Counted from the first letter of the stretch, positions 18,478 through 27,735 are shown. The stretch is DNA of 64,000 bases from Olleya sp. Hel_I_94 (GCF_007827365.1 NZ_VISI01000002.1:1183001-1247000), one strand, 5' to 3'. Numbers and translations are program-made. Notes: generated by a model not told the origin, from the sequence alone.

Positions 18478-20169
18478 ATGGACGTAACGCAGTGGATTAT
18501 ATTTTTCTTTGTCATACAAATTTTACATGGTTTAGCTACTTGGAAACTATACATTAAGGCCGGAAGACAAGCTTGGGAAGCCTTTATACCTGTATATAAT
18601 GCTGTTATTTTAATGAAAATTATAAATAGACCTTGGTGGTGGACCATTTTACTGTTTTTACCTATTGTTAACTTAATTTTGTTTCCGGTAGTTTGGGTAG
18701 AAATTGCTAGAAGTTTTAAAAAAAATACTGCATTAGATACTTTTTTAGCCATATTTACACTAGGTTTTTATAGCTTTTATTTAAACTATGCTGCCAAAGA
18801 CCTAAATCACGTTAAAGACAGAAGTTTACAACCAAGAACAGAATTAGGTGATTGGGTAAGTTCTATATTATTTGCGGTTGTAGCTGCTACTATTGTCCAT
18901 ACTTATTTTATACAACCTTTTGTTATTCCTACGTCCTCTTTAGAAAAAACATTATTAGTTGGTGATTTCTTATTTGTTAGTAAAGTTCACTATGGTGCAC
19001 GTACGCCAGAAACAACTGTTGCTTTACCAATGATTCATGACGCTATTCCTGGAACATCAATACCTTCATATTTTAAATTCCCACAACTACCTAAGTTTAG
19101 ATTTCCTGCATTTCAATCTATAAAACGTAACGATATTGTAGTTTTTAATTGGCCTGTAGATACTCTAGTTGATATTAATAATGAAAATGGTGGTGTTAGA
19201 TATAAACCAGTAGATAAAAAGACTAATTACGTAAAACGTTGTGTTGGATTACCAGGTGATACATTATCAATTAAAGATGGTTATGTATACATAAATGGTA
19301 AGAAAAATGAATTACCAGACAGAGCTAAATTACAGTTTTTTTATAAAGTTATTCTCAACGATGTTTCTGCTGAGTCCATTTACCAAAAATATGGTATCAC
19401 AGAAAATTATGAACGTTACGTATTTAAAACACCTACTGATAACTGGAACAAACCAGAGTTTCAAAATTACTTAAAAGTTAAAAAGATTGGAACAGAAGTC
19501 CTTAAACAGGACTCGACTGAGGTTAGGTTTTTATCAAATTTGGATCAAAAGTCATTCGATTTATTAAAACTAGAAATTGCTGAAAAAGCACTTTATGTTA
19601 ACTTAACAGAAGATTTAGCTAATATAATGACTAGCGATCCTGATGTTTTAACTGTAACTAAAGATCTATCAAATAGTACAACCGAAAACATTTTTCCAAA
19701 ATCACTAGGTTATACATGGAATCGTGACTTTTTTGGCCCATTATACATTCCTGAAGCAGGAAAAACTATTGCACTTACTTTGGACAATTTACCACTTTAC
19801 AAACGTGCTATTACAGCCTATGAGGGCAATACACTTAAAGTAAACGGTAACCAAATATTAATTAATGACAAGGTTGTAGACTCTTATACTTTTACTGAAG
19901 ATTATTATTGGATGATGGGAGATAATAGACACAACTCACAAGATGCCAGAATGTGGGGATTTGTACCGTTTGACCATGTCGTTGGAAAACCTGTATTAGT
20001 TTGGATGAGTTGGGACTCGAACGCCAAAGGTATTAACAAAATACGCTGGAATAGATTATTTACTACTGTTGGTGGTAATGGAAAATTAACCTCATATTTC
20101 ATTCCGTTTTTAGTCTTATTAGGTTTAATCTATGGATTTAATAAATACAGAAAACGTAAAAAAGCGTAG
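18478..20169 (+). CDS. lepB: Signal peptidase I with N-terminal membrane domain
   Basis: 563 residues, much longer than E. coli LepB. An N-terminal region of three to four membrane segments (1-105, DUF5684-like) precedes the peptidase. Catalytic Ser154 lies in PTSSLEKTL, box C is RNDIVVFNWP (217-226), catalytic Lys253 lies in YVKRCVGLPGD, and box E contains GDNRHNSQDAR (481 on). About 220 residues are inserted between the Lys and the last box, and a C-terminal membrane segment ends in basic residues. It cleaves Sec signal peptides at the inner membrane. Confidence 0.95.
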   Translation: MDVTQWIIFFFVIQILHGLATWKLYIKAGRQAWEAFIPVYNAVILMKIINRPWWWTILLFLPIVNLILFPVVWVEIARSFKKNTALDTFLAIFTLGFYSFYLNYAAKDLNHVKDRSLQPRTELGDWVSSILFAVVAATIVHTYFIQPFVIPTSSLEKTLLVGDFLFVSKVHYGARTPETTVALPMIHDAIPGTSIPSYFKFPQLPKFRFPAFQSIKRNDIVVFNWPVDTLVDINNENGGVRYKPVDKKTNYVKRCVGLPGDTLSIKDGYVYINGKKNELPDRAKLQFFYKVILNDVSAESIYQKYGITENYERYVFKTPTDNWNKPEFQNYLKVKKIGTEVLKQDSTEVRFLSNLDQKSFDLLKLEIAEKALYVNLTEDLANIMTSDPDVLTVTKDLSNSTTENIFPKSLGYTWNRDFFGPLYIPEAGKTIALTLDNLPLYKRAITAYEGNTLKVNGNQILINDKVVDSYTFTEDYYWMMGDNRHNSQDARMWGFVPFDHVVGKPVLVWMSWDSNAKGINKIRWNRLFTTVGGNGKLTSYFIPFLVLLGLIYGFNKYRKRKKA

Positions 20170-20195
20170 TCAATACTAATAGATTGTACCAATTA

Positions 20196-20813
20196 ATGGA
20201 CATTTTACTTCATCCTACCTATTTTCCAAGCATTGCTCAGTTTACTACTATAGCAAATGCTAATAGTGTTACGTTTGAAATTAATGATAACTACCAAAAA
20301 CAATCGTACAGAAACAGAGCCTATATATACGCAGCAAATGGAAAGCTACAACTAAGCGTTCCTGTTATTCATAGTCATAAAGAACGTCAGTTATACAAGG
20401 ATGTTAAAATAAGTGATCGCGAAAAATGGCAGTTATTACACTGGAAAAGTTTAGAGTCTGCTTATCGTACGTCACCTTTTTTTGAGTTTTATGCAGATGA
20501 ATTACAACCGCTTTTTAAATTAAAGTCAAATTTTATATTTGATCATAATTTAAAATGTTTTGAGGTTATTACTGAGTGTTTACAATTGGATATTACACCA
20601 AAATTTACAACAACATTTGAAAAAGAACCAAAAACACTTACCGATTTACGCTTTTTAACAAATGCTAGGCAAGAACAGCCTAATGTATTTGAAACTTACA
20701 ACCAAGTGTTTACAGAAAAGCATGGCTACATTAATAATTTAAGTATTTTAGACTTGTTATTTAATGAAGGTACAAATGCACTACCCTATTTAGAAAACCA
20801 AATACAACCTTAA
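20196..20813 (+). CDS. WbqC-like family protein
   Basis: 205 residues. It starts MDILLHPTYFPSIAQF, has the YRNRAYIYAANG stretch and a central HWKSLESAYRTSPFFEFYADEL, which is the WbqC-family pattern (YGxxPFF-like). The family is found in O-antigen and envelope clusters but has no firm activity. The ATG at 20196 is preferred over a TTG 12 nt upstream because the protein then starts directly with the conserved strand. It lies 26 nt after lepB. Confidence 0.85.
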   Translation: MDILLHPTYFPSIAQFTTIANANSVTFEINDNYQKQSYRNRAYIYAANGKLQLSVPVIHSHKERQLYKDVKISDREKWQLLHWKSLESAYRTSPFFEFYADELQPLFKLKSNFIFDHNLKCFEVITECLQLDITPKFTTTFEKEPKTLTDLRFLTNARQEQPNVFETYNQVFTEKHGYINNLSILDLLFNEGTNALPYLENQIQP

Positions 20814-21125
20814 ATGTATAAAGACATTATACATTATGGCATTCATTTTATAGTACCTGTAATCGTTGCTTTACTATTTTTTAAAAAACAATGGAAGTAC
20901 GCTTTAGGGATAATGCTACTTGGTATGCTAATTGATTTGGACCATTTATTAGCCACTCCTATTTTTGCTCCTAATAGATGTAGTATTAATTTCCATCCAC
21001 TACACTCCTACTATGCGATTATTGTTTATATCGCATTACTAATACCTAAAAAGACAAGGATTATTGGATTAGGATTGGTTATACATATTATAGCCGACTT
21101 CACGGATTGCATGATGATGACTTAG
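20814..21125 (+). CDS. DUF6122 small membrane protein
   Basis: 103 residues with three to four membrane segments and conserved polar residues: HYGIHF near the start, LIDLDHLLATP in the middle, NFHPLHSYY and a final HIIADFTDCMM. The His/Asp pattern recalls membrane-bound metal hydrolase-like (YdjM/DUF457) proteins. The family is common next to wbqC and lepB in Flavobacteriaceae. It begins directly after the wbqC stop. Confidence 0.8.
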   Translation: MYKDIIHYGIHFIVPVIVALLFFKKQWKYALGIMLLGMLIDLDHLLATPIFAPNRCSINFHPLHSYYAIIVYIALLIPKKTRIIGLGLVIHIIADFTDCMMMT

Positions 21126-21163
21126 TCACAGTTAATCACGCCTAAGCTTAATAGTTACAATAG

Positions 21164-22186
21164 TTAAAAACTAACTTTAGTCATTATAGGATAGTGGTCC
21201 GAAAACTCCACATCAAAGGTCTTAAAACTATTGACTGTCCATGATTTATCTACTAATATAAAGTCTATCCTTAATGGAAAAAATTTAAAATTATAAGAAC
21301 GTCCAAAACCATTACCCTGTTGCTTAAAGGTGTCTTTCATATCATCCTTTATAGCATTGTAAACATATGAAAAAGCAGAATTGTTAAAGTCTCCAGAAAT
21401 AATGACTTTATAAGGACTTTTTTTCTTGTGCTCTAAAAACAACTCGGTTTGCGTTTGTTGAAGCTTGAAGGTCTTTCCGATTCCGTTTAATAATTTTTCA
21501 GAATTTTCGGTCGTTAAGCTTTGAACTCTAGGATCAATCCTTAGCGATTGCAGATGTAAATTATAAACTCTGACAGTATCTTTACCTTTAATTATATCTG
21601 CAAATATGGCATTATTGGCTGTATTAGGAAAATTAACAGAACCCGAATTAATAATTGGATATTGAGAAAAAATAGCTTGACCTAATTTAGTTTTTTTACC
21701 TTCTAGTTTTTGATAATTATATTTATAAAACGAAAAATCAATATTATCCTGAGGATGATACTCTTGAATACATAAAATTTGCGGACTTTGCTCCTTAACA
21801 AATTGTACTAACTTTAAATCTATATCCTTTTCTGGTATCCAATCATAAAGATTAAATAAACGGACGTTATAATTCATTATAGACAAACTTTCAGCATCGA
21901 CTTCTTCCCAATTAGAAAATTTATATAAGGATCCAAATAAAAAATAACCAATAGAAATAACTACAAGTGATAATAACAGTTGCTTTTTGATTTTAAACAA
22001 CCAATACACAAAAAATAAAACGTTAAGCAAGATTAATAAAGGAACGCCTAAACTTAAAACAGAAAGTATTGCAAAGGATTTTGGAGGAATGTTAGGTAAA
22101 ACATAAGAGAGTAGTAACAAAAAAGCCACAATGGAATTGATGATAAAGACAACTTTTTCGAAAAATCTTAAGTTTTTCATAAACAC
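21164..22186 (-). CDS. Endonuclease/exonuclease/phosphatase family membrane protein
   Basis: 340 residues. Three N-terminal membrane segments (about 10-85) are followed by an EEP domain: SIMNYNVRLF, CIQEYHPQD (catalytic Glu), VYNLHLQS, SGDFNNSAF, DFILVDKS and a final SDHYPIMTKV. The active site should lie outside the cytoplasm, so a lipid or sugar phosphodiesterase role is more likely than a nuclease role, but this is an inference. It is the last gene of a minus-strand operon after the two rhomboids. Confidence 0.9.
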   Translation of the reverse strand: MFMKNLRFFEKVVFIINSIVAFLLLLSYVLPNIPPKSFAILSVLSLGVPLLILLNVLFFVYWLFKIKKQLLLSLVVISIGYFLFGSLYKFSNWEEVDAESLSIMNYNVRLFNLYDWIPEKDIDLKLVQFVKEQSPQILCIQEYHPQDNIDFSFYKYNYQKLEGKKTKLGQAIFSQYPIINSGSVNFPNTANNAIFADIIKGKDTVRVYNLHLQSLRIDPRVQSLTTENSEKLLNGIGKTFKLQQTQTELFLEHKKKSPYKVIISGDFNNSAFSYVYNAIKDDMKDTFKQQGNGFGRSYNFKFFPLRIDFILVDKSWTVNSFKTFDVEFSDHYPIMTKVSF

Positions 22187-22196
22187 TAATTAGTGA

Positions 22197-23054
22197 CTAC
22201 TTTCCTGCTTTAAATAGATATTCTTTTTCTTCTTTAGACAAACTATCATATCCACTTTTACTTATTTTGTCTAAAATAGCATCAATTTTTTTCTGATTAT
22301 TAAATTGATTAAACTCTTCTTTTTTATAACCTGCAACTTTACTTTTTTTATGAACCGTTTTCATTTTCACTTTTTGTTTAGCTTTAAATAACATACTAAA
22401 CCAATCCATAAAACGTCCAAATCCAGTTCCAATATCTTGACCTTTGACTAATTGTTTAGCATATACATAACCTAAAATAGCACCTCCAAGATGCGCTAAA
22501 CTACCACCTTGGTTATTTCCGTTTACAATACCTAAAATGTCAAGACCTATAAGTGCTGCTCCAATCCACCATAGTTTAAGATTAAACGTAAAAAACCTTA
22601 TATCCTTATTGGGCATATAAGCACAGATAAAAATAAGTAACGCTCTAACACCTGCTGAAGCACCCAAAACATAAGCATTAGCAGTAAATATATTAGGAAA
22701 AATATTATAGCCTAATAAAAAGACTAATCCTCCTGTTATAATACCCATAAAATAAATATTTAAAGCCATTTTAGGACTAAACAGATTTAACATCATACGT
22801 CCTAAAAAATAAAGCCATAACATGTTAAATAATAGGTGTAAAAAATCAAAATGTAAAAAACCATAACTAACTATAGTCCATGGTTTACTTAAAAAAGCCC
22901 AAAAGTTACTAGGCAAATATATCCATGAAAAAAAACCAGGTATAACCTTTCTAAACAAAGCAGCAAATAGAAAAATAATAACATTTACTGCTATAATTTT
23001 TTCTAAGACATTAAGTCTTGCATATTTATATTTAAGTTGCTCTATTTGATTCAT
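22197..23054 (-). CDS. Rhomboid family intramembrane serine protease (first copy)
   Basis: 285 residues with six membrane segments. The H73-LLF-N77 motif is in segment 2, catalytic Ser133 is in GASAG, and His188 is in SLAHLGGAILG. A basic C-terminal tail (about 205-285) is cytosolic. Rhomboids cleave membrane proteins within the bilayer; substrates are unknown here. It lies 2 nt after the second rhomboid gene and is not a recent copy of it. Confidence 0.92.
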   Translation of the reverse strand: MNQIEQLKYKYARLNVLEKIIAVNVIIFLFAALFRKVIPGFFSWIYLPSNFWAFLSKPWTIVSYGFLHFDFLHLLFNMLWLYFLGRMMLNLFSPKMALNIYFMGIITGGLVFLLGYNIFPNIFTANAYVLGASAGVRALLIFICAYMPNKDIRFFTFNLKLWWIGAALIGLDILGIVNGNNQGGSLAHLGGAILGYVYAKQLVKGQDIGTGFGRFMDWFSMLFKAKQKVKMKTVHKKSKVAGYKKEEFNQFNNQKKIDAILDKISKSGYDSLSKEEKEYLFKAGK

Positions 23055-23056
23055 TT

Positions 23057-23884
23057 TTATCTATCCCAACGGTTTTTATTAAATTGTGTTTTACGCCAAT
23101 ACCACATAATTATAAACCCTATAATTGCACCACCAACATGAGCCAAATATGCTGTATTGCTTGGGCTAAAAAAGGATTGACCAGTAAACGCTGATATTAC
23201 ATCCAATAGTATAATTCCTGGAATAAAATATTTAGCTTTAATAGGTATAGGTAAGAAAATCATCATTAACTCTGCGTTTGGATTCATCATACCAAAAGCT
23301 GCTAAAACACCCATAATACAACCTGATGCTCCAACCATTGTACTATTATGGATTAATACATTAGTCTCAAATAATGCCTGATAAGACGCTTGATTAATTA
23401 CACTTGCGCTAATATTATTATCTGTTAAATACACGGTTAGTTGTTCTTGTAACAGTTGTCCTGTGTATTGGTTACCATCTAAAATATTAAAATTAATAAT
23501 ATCATTAATAGCGGTTTTACTTAAACCAGACTCCATTAAACTTTTTAAAGCAGGAAGATAATCCCAATAATAACCTGCTAATTGGAACAATACAGCTCCT
23601 AAACCAGCAGAAAAGTAAATAAACAAAAATTTATTTCGACCTAAACGTTGCTCAACTGGACTTCCAAACATCCATAATGCAAACATATTAAATAATAGAT
23701 GTGTAAATCCACCATGCATAAACATGTGCGTTACTACTTGCCAAGGCTTAAAAGCATCACTTGCAGGAAAATGCATTGCAAATAAATCATAAAACAAACG
23801 ACCATCTCCAACAGTCATTGTACCTACAAACATAAGTACGTTTATGATTATTAAATGTTTTACAGTATCTGTTATTCTCATCAT
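23057..23884 (-). CDS. Rhomboid family intramembrane serine protease (second copy)
   Basis: 275 residues. Segment 2 has HGGFTHLLFNM, Ser187 is in GASG (185-188), and His249 is in YLAHVGGAIIGF. Between the third membrane segment and the catalytic Ser there is an extra hydrophilic stretch (about 107-180) that the neighbouring rhomboid lacks. The start is either of two adjacent Met codons. mutL ends 3 nt upstream, so the operon is tight. Confidence 0.92.
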   Translation of the reverse strand: MMRITDTVKHLIIINVLMFVGTMTVGDGRLFYDLFAMHFPASDAFKPWQVVTHMFMHGGFTHLLFNMFALWMFGSPVEQRLGRNKFLFIYFSAGLGAVLFQLAGYYWDYLPALKSLMESGLSKTAINDIINFNILDGNQYTGQLLQEQLTVYLTDNNISASVINQASYQALFETNVLIHNSTMVGASGCIMGVLAAFGMMNPNAELMMIFLPIPIKAKYFIPGIILLDVISAFTGQSFFSPSNTAYLAHVGGAIIGFIIMWYWRKTQFNKNRWDR

Positions 23885-23887
23885 ACT

Positions 23888-25738
23888 TTACATAAATTTT
23901 TTCTCTAACTCATCCACAGACATCGTAATAAAAGTGGTTCTGTTAGTAGGTGACACATTAGGTTCCTTACAGGCAAACAAACGATTTACCAAATGTTCTT
24001 GCTCTGTATTGGTTAATGATTGTCCTGTTTTAATCGCTAAGCTTTTAGCCATAGATTTTGCTAATAAATCTGTTGCAGAAAAGTTGCTATCTGGCACTTC
24101 ATTTTCTACATCGCTAATTAATTGCTCTAAGATTATGGATACTTCACTTTCTGGCACATTAACTGGTACACCTGTTATTTCTACTGTTTCATCTTTAATA
24201 GATTGAAAAACAAAACCTGTAGACTCCAAGTCGTCTTTTAATTGATTTATTAATGCTATTTCTTGCTTTGAAAAGTGTAGGTCTAACGGAAATAATAGTT
24301 GTTGGCTTACACCTTCCTTAATTGTAATATGTCTTAAATAATCTTCATACAATACACGTTGGTGTGCGCGATGCTGATCTATAACTAACATTCCAGATTT
24401 TATGGTACTTATTATAAATTTATTATTTAATTGATAAGTGGATTGCTTTGTTTCTACTTCATTTTCATTTTTAAAAAAGCTCTCGGTATTTGGTTCGCTT
24501 TCAAAATGCACTTCACTAAACTCTGTATTGGTTTTTGTTCCTTTAGATTCTAAACCAACATATAAACTGTCCCAACTTGCTGTAGCAACAGATTCTTTTT
24601 TGTAGTTAGAGACATTTTTAACTTTAGGTGTTTCCTCTTTAAAAGGATTAAATGTACGATCCACCTCCACACTTGGCATTCCTTTTTGCTGGTAACTGTA
24701 TGGCGTATCCAAATTTGCATCTCTGTCAAAATCTAAAACTGGAGCAATATTAAACTGCCCTAAACTATGTTTTACTGCAGATCTTAATATAGCGTATAAT
24801 GTATGTTCGTCATCAAACTTAATTTCGGTTTTAGTTGGATGAATATTTATATCTATTGTTTGCGGATTTACCGTCAAATTTAAATAATAACTAGGCTGTG
24901 CACCATCTTTAAGTAAGCCTTCAAAAGCTGAGTTAATAGCATGATTTAAATAGGCACTTTTAATAAAACGGTTATTGACAAAGAAAAACTGTTCGTTTCT
25001 AGATTTTTTAGCAAACTCTGGTTTACCAACAAATCCAGAAATGGTTAACACCTCAGTTGCTTCTTCTACAGGCACTAATTTCTCATTAGTTTTAGTTCCA
25101 AAAATATTTACAATACGCTGTCTGTAATTGCTTTCTGGCAAATTAAAAGTCTCACTTCCATTACTAAACATAGAGAAGCTAATAGATGGATGTGCTAATG
25201 CTACACGATGAAACTCGTCTATAATATGTCGTAATTCAACTGTATTAGACTTTAAAAAGTTACGTCTTGCAGGAATATTAAAAAATAAATGTTTTACGGA
25301 TAATGATGTCCCTTTTGGTGTTACTACAACTTCTTGAGACTTAACTTCACTACCTTCAATAATTATAGTGGATCCAAGATCTTCATTGTCTTGCTTCGTT
25401 TTAAGCTCGACATGCGCAATTGCAGCAATACTTGCCAATGCCTCACCTCTAAATCCTTTAGTATGTAATTGGAATAAATCCTCAGCAGATTTAATTTTTG
25501 AAGTCGCATGACGCTCAAAACTTAATCTAGCGTCAGTGGTGCTCATCCCTTTACCATTATCGATAACTTGGATTAATGTTTTTCCTGCATCCTTAACTAT
25601 TAACTTAATAACTGTTGCATCTGCATCGATAGCGTTTTCCAACAACTCTTTAACAACTGACGCTGGACGTTGCACAACCTCTCCTGCTGCAATCTGATTA
25701 GCAACATGGTCTGGTAATAGTTGAATAATATCTGCCAT
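23888..25738 (-). CDS. mutL: DNA mismatch repair protein MutL
   Basis: 616 residues. The N-terminal GHKL ATPase has GEVVQRPASVVKELLENAIDA in its parts (ELLENAIDAD), DNGKGM, TKGFRGEALASI and the GTSL box. The linker is about 330-425 and the C-terminal dimer domain follows. The usual endonuclease motif DQHA(x)2E(x)4E is altered: residues 454-465 read DQHRAHQRVLYE. The C-terminal cysteine motif is CKEPN at 590 rather than CPxGRP. MutS is not in the window. Confidence 0.96.
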   Translation of the reverse strand: MADIIQLLPDHVANQIAAGEVVQRPASVVKELLENAIDADATVIKLIVKDAGKTLIQVIDNGKGMSTTDARLSFERHATSKIKSAEDLFQLHTKGFRGEALASIAAIAHVELKTKQDNEDLGSTIIIEGSEVKSQEVVVTPKGTSLSVKHLFFNIPARRNFLKSNTVELRHIIDEFHRVALAHPSISFSMFSNGSETFNLPESNYRQRIVNIFGTKTNEKLVPVEEATEVLTISGFVGKPEFAKKSRNEQFFFVNNRFIKSAYLNHAINSAFEGLLKDGAQPSYYLNLTVNPQTIDINIHPTKTEIKFDDEHTLYAILRSAVKHSLGQFNIAPVLDFDRDANLDTPYSYQQKGMPSVEVDRTFNPFKEETPKVKNVSNYKKESVATASWDSLYVGLESKGTKTNTEFSEVHFESEPNTESFFKNENEVETKQSTYQLNNKFIISTIKSGMLVIDQHRAHQRVLYEDYLRHITIKEGVSQQLLFPLDLHFSKQEIALINQLKDDLESTGFVFQSIKDETVEITGVPVNVPESEVSIILEQLISDVENEVPDSNFSATDLLAKSMAKSLAIKTGQSLTNTEQEHLVNRLFACKEPNVSPTNRTTFITMSVDELEKKFM

Positions 25739-25742
25739 AAGT

Positions 25743-26024
25743 CTAATTAGGGAAGAAAATAGATAAATCGAAACCTATAATTAATAAAAATAAAAACACT
25801 AAAACAGCTACAATTAAAACAATCCTTCTATTGGCAGTTTTATCTGTATTGTTTTTTAAATCTTCAATAGCATTATTAAATTTCTGCTTTAAATTAGGAT
25901 TGTCTCCTACTGTAGTCCTATGCTCGTCAAACTTATGTTTTATTTCAAATGGACTACCCTCACCTTTGTAAAAACGAGGTGTATAATCAAATTTTTTATT
26001 TTTTCGTTTAGAGAGAAATCCCAT
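25743..26024 (-). CDS. Small membrane protein (paralogue of 26034-26252)
   Basis: 93 residues: a basic, aromatic N-terminus (GFLSKRKNKKFDYTPRFY), a charged middle and one membrane segment at about 68-89. Relatives in Flavobacteriaceae are often labelled 'riboflavin synthase subunit beta' because ribH lies nearby, but nothing in this sequence is enzyme-like. It shares the KxKNKKFxYxxRF motif with the next gene. It lies 4 nt before mutL. Confidence 0.75.
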   Translation of the reverse strand: MGFLSKRKNKKFDYTPRFYKGEGSPFEIKHKFDEHRTTVGDNPNLKQKFNNAIEDLKNNTDKTANRRIVLIVAVLVFLFLLIIGFDLSIFFPN

Positions 26025-26033
26025 AGTAAAAGA

Positions 26034-26252
26034 TTACTTAATTTTAGTTTCTAAATAGTACATTAAAGCAGCCAAAAAAAGCAAAACTCCAACTAAAAAA
26101 AATAACGTATTACTTTTTTTAGAGTTAGTCTTAGATTTTCTTGAACCATTCCAGCTAGTATTTAAACTCTCTTTTAGCTTTACAGCTGAGTTTTCTTCTT
26201 TAGAAAAACGGGATTGGTAGTTAAATTTTTTATTTTTCTTTTGACTAAACAA
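26034..26252 (-). CDS. Small membrane protein with TTG start (paralogue of 25743-26024)
   Basis: 72 residues with a basic N-terminus FSQKKNKKFNYQSRFSKEE, a charged middle and one membrane segment at about 48-66. The only reasonable start in frame is TTG at 26252. Alignment to the neighbour suggests the codon two positions upstream (AAA) occupies the place of its ATG. It keeps the same architecture and motif as the neighbour, so the pair comes from duplication. Function unknown. Confidence 0.65.
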   Translation of the reverse strand: MFSQKKNKKFNYQSRFSKEENSAVKLKESLNTSWNGSRKSKTNSKKSNTLFFLVGVLLFLAALMYYLETKIK

Positions 26253-26343
26253 GCCTTTACAGTTTTAATGTGATTAATATCCAAAAATACTGAAAATACT
26301 ACAGAAAGGCTGTTTAAGAATGCTAAAAAATGTTAACAGAATT

Positions 26344-26823
26344 TTAGGCGTTTTTGCGCAGTGTTGCCATTTTTAAAGCTGCAACTGCTGCCTCTACACC
26401 TTTATTACCATGTTTACCACCAGAACGATCAATAGCTTGTTGTAATGTATTATCTGTCAACACACAAAAAATAACAGGTGTCTCTGTAGTAACATTAAGG
26501 TCTTTAATACCTTGGGCTACTGCATCACAAACAAAATCAAAATGTTTAGTCTCGCCTTGGATTACACTTCCAATTGCAATGACAGCATCAACGTTTTGTG
26601 CTATCATTTTTTTAGAACCGTAAATTAACTCGTAACTTCCTGGCACATCCCAAACCAAAATATTTTCTGGTTGCACATCATGTTCTAAAAGGGTGCTTTT
26701 AGCACCTTCTAACAACCCTTGTGTAATATTGTCATTCCATTCTGAAACAACAATCCCAAACCGAAATTGCTTTCCGTTTGGGATTGATGCTTTATCGTAT
26801 GCTGATAAATTTGTTGTTGCCAT
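26344..26823 (-). CDS. ribH: 6,7-dimethyl-8-ribityllumazine synthase
   Basis: 159 residues, the standard size. It condenses the ribityl-pyrimidine with the four-carbon butanone phosphate in riboflavin synthesis and forms icosahedral or pentameric assemblies. Motifs seen are VVSEWNDNIT, VPGSYELIYGSK, GSVIQGETKHFDFV with the catalytic His, and GGKHGNKGVEAA. It starts 8 nt after the TPR protein gene in the same minus-strand operon. Confidence 0.96.
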   Translation of the reverse strand: MATTNLSAYDKASIPNGKQFRFGIVVSEWNDNITQGLLEGAKSTLLEHDVQPENILVWDVPGSYELIYGSKKMIAQNVDAVIAIGSVIQGETKHFDFVCDAVAQGIKDLNVTTETPVIFCVLTDNTLQQAIDRSGGKHGNKGVEAAVAALKMATLRKNA

Positions 26824-26831
26824 AAGCTTAT

Positions 26832-27602
26832 TTAGTTAGACATTGCTTGCGCTTTACCAATAAACACTTCTGCTTGAGTAGCTTCTGGTGAGTTTGGATA
26901 GTTGTCTTTTATTTTATTAAAAAAGTCTAATGCTTTAGATGCTTTACCTAAGTCTAAGGCAGTAATTCCTGCTTTGTATAGGTATGTTGGAGCTGTAAAT
27001 TCGTTTTGACGTAAATTAGCAGCTTGTGTATAATAATCTAAAGCGTTTTCATTATCTGTTAATTGTACAAAAGCATCTCCGATTGCGCCTTTAGCCATAG
27101 GTGCTAATGCTTCATCTTCACTTTCAAACTTATCTAAATAAACAATTGCTTGTTCGTAATTTTTAATATTTAAATAAGCCATACCAGCATAATAATTAGC
27201 TAAGTTTCCTGCAGCAGTACCACTATATTGGTCTGCAATATCTACCATTCCTAATTTACCTTCACCTCCTTTAAGTGCAAGGTTGTATAAAGAATCTTGT
27301 GCTACACCATTTGTAACAGCTTCATTAAAGAATTTTTGTGCTTGGTACATTTCATTCATTGCTTCACCTTGCTTAGGCTTAACTATAAATTGTTGATAAA
27401 CTAAATAACCTAAAGCTAATGCAGCTACAACACCAATTATTATAAAAATGTTTTTCTGATTTTTTTCAACAAACTCCTCTGCTTTGTTTGCAGATTCGTC
27501 TAATGTATTAAAAACTTCAGCAGTTGTTGAGCTTTCTTCAACCTCTATTTCCTTTTCTACTTTAGTATTTGGTTTGTATCCTCTTTTCTTGTAAGTCGCC
27601 AT
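26832..27602 (-). CDS. Tetratricopeptide repeat membrane protein
   Basis: 256 residues. Charged cytoplasmic N-terminus (MATYKKRGYKPN), one membrane segment at about 51-69, then several TPR-like helical pairs. This topology resembles YfgM-type periplasmic TPR proteins. A longer frame opens at 27623, but a -7 element TATTTTTG occupies 27623-27630 on this strand, so the ATG at 27602 is the start. It is the first gene of the operon through ribH and mutL. Confidence 0.85.
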   Translation of the reverse strand: MATYKKRGYKPNTKVEKEIEVEESSTTAEVFNTLDESANKAEEFVEKNQKNIFIIIGVVAALALGYLVYQQFIVKPKQGEAMNEMYQAQKFFNEAVTNGVAQDSLYNLALKGGEGKLGMVDIADQYSGTAAGNLANYYAGMAYLNIKNYEQAIVYLDKFESEDEALAPMAKGAIGDAFVQLTDNENALDYYTQAANLRQNEFTAPTYLYKAGITALDLGKASKALDFFNKIKDNYPNSPEATQAEVFIGKAQAMSN

Positions 27603-27622
27603 ATTAGTTTTATTAATGCGCA

Positions 27623-27630
27623 CAAAAATA
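27623..27630 (-). promoter_or_regulatory. -7 element of the TPR-ribH-mutL operon
   Basis: TATTTTTG on the minus strand matches TAnnTTTG. It lies about 21 nt before the ATG at 27602 and rules out the longer reading of the TPR gene. Confidence 0.5.
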
Positions 27631-27735
27631 TAATTTTTCTTCAGAAATAAAAGGTTATTATTTGATAATTTTCAATAATTTGCACATCCTTATTAGGCTA
27701 CCCTATTTAAAACCCTATATCCTAGCAATAACTAC

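Noticed and set aside
23844..24206. Plus-strand frame of 120 codons
   Set aside because: Antisense to the C-terminal part of mutL and the start of a rhomboid gene; no motif.
25743..26024. Label 'riboflavin synthase subunit beta' for the 93-residue protein
   Set aside because: The sequence is a charged peptide with a membrane anchor; the real lumazine synthase is the next gene (26344-26823).
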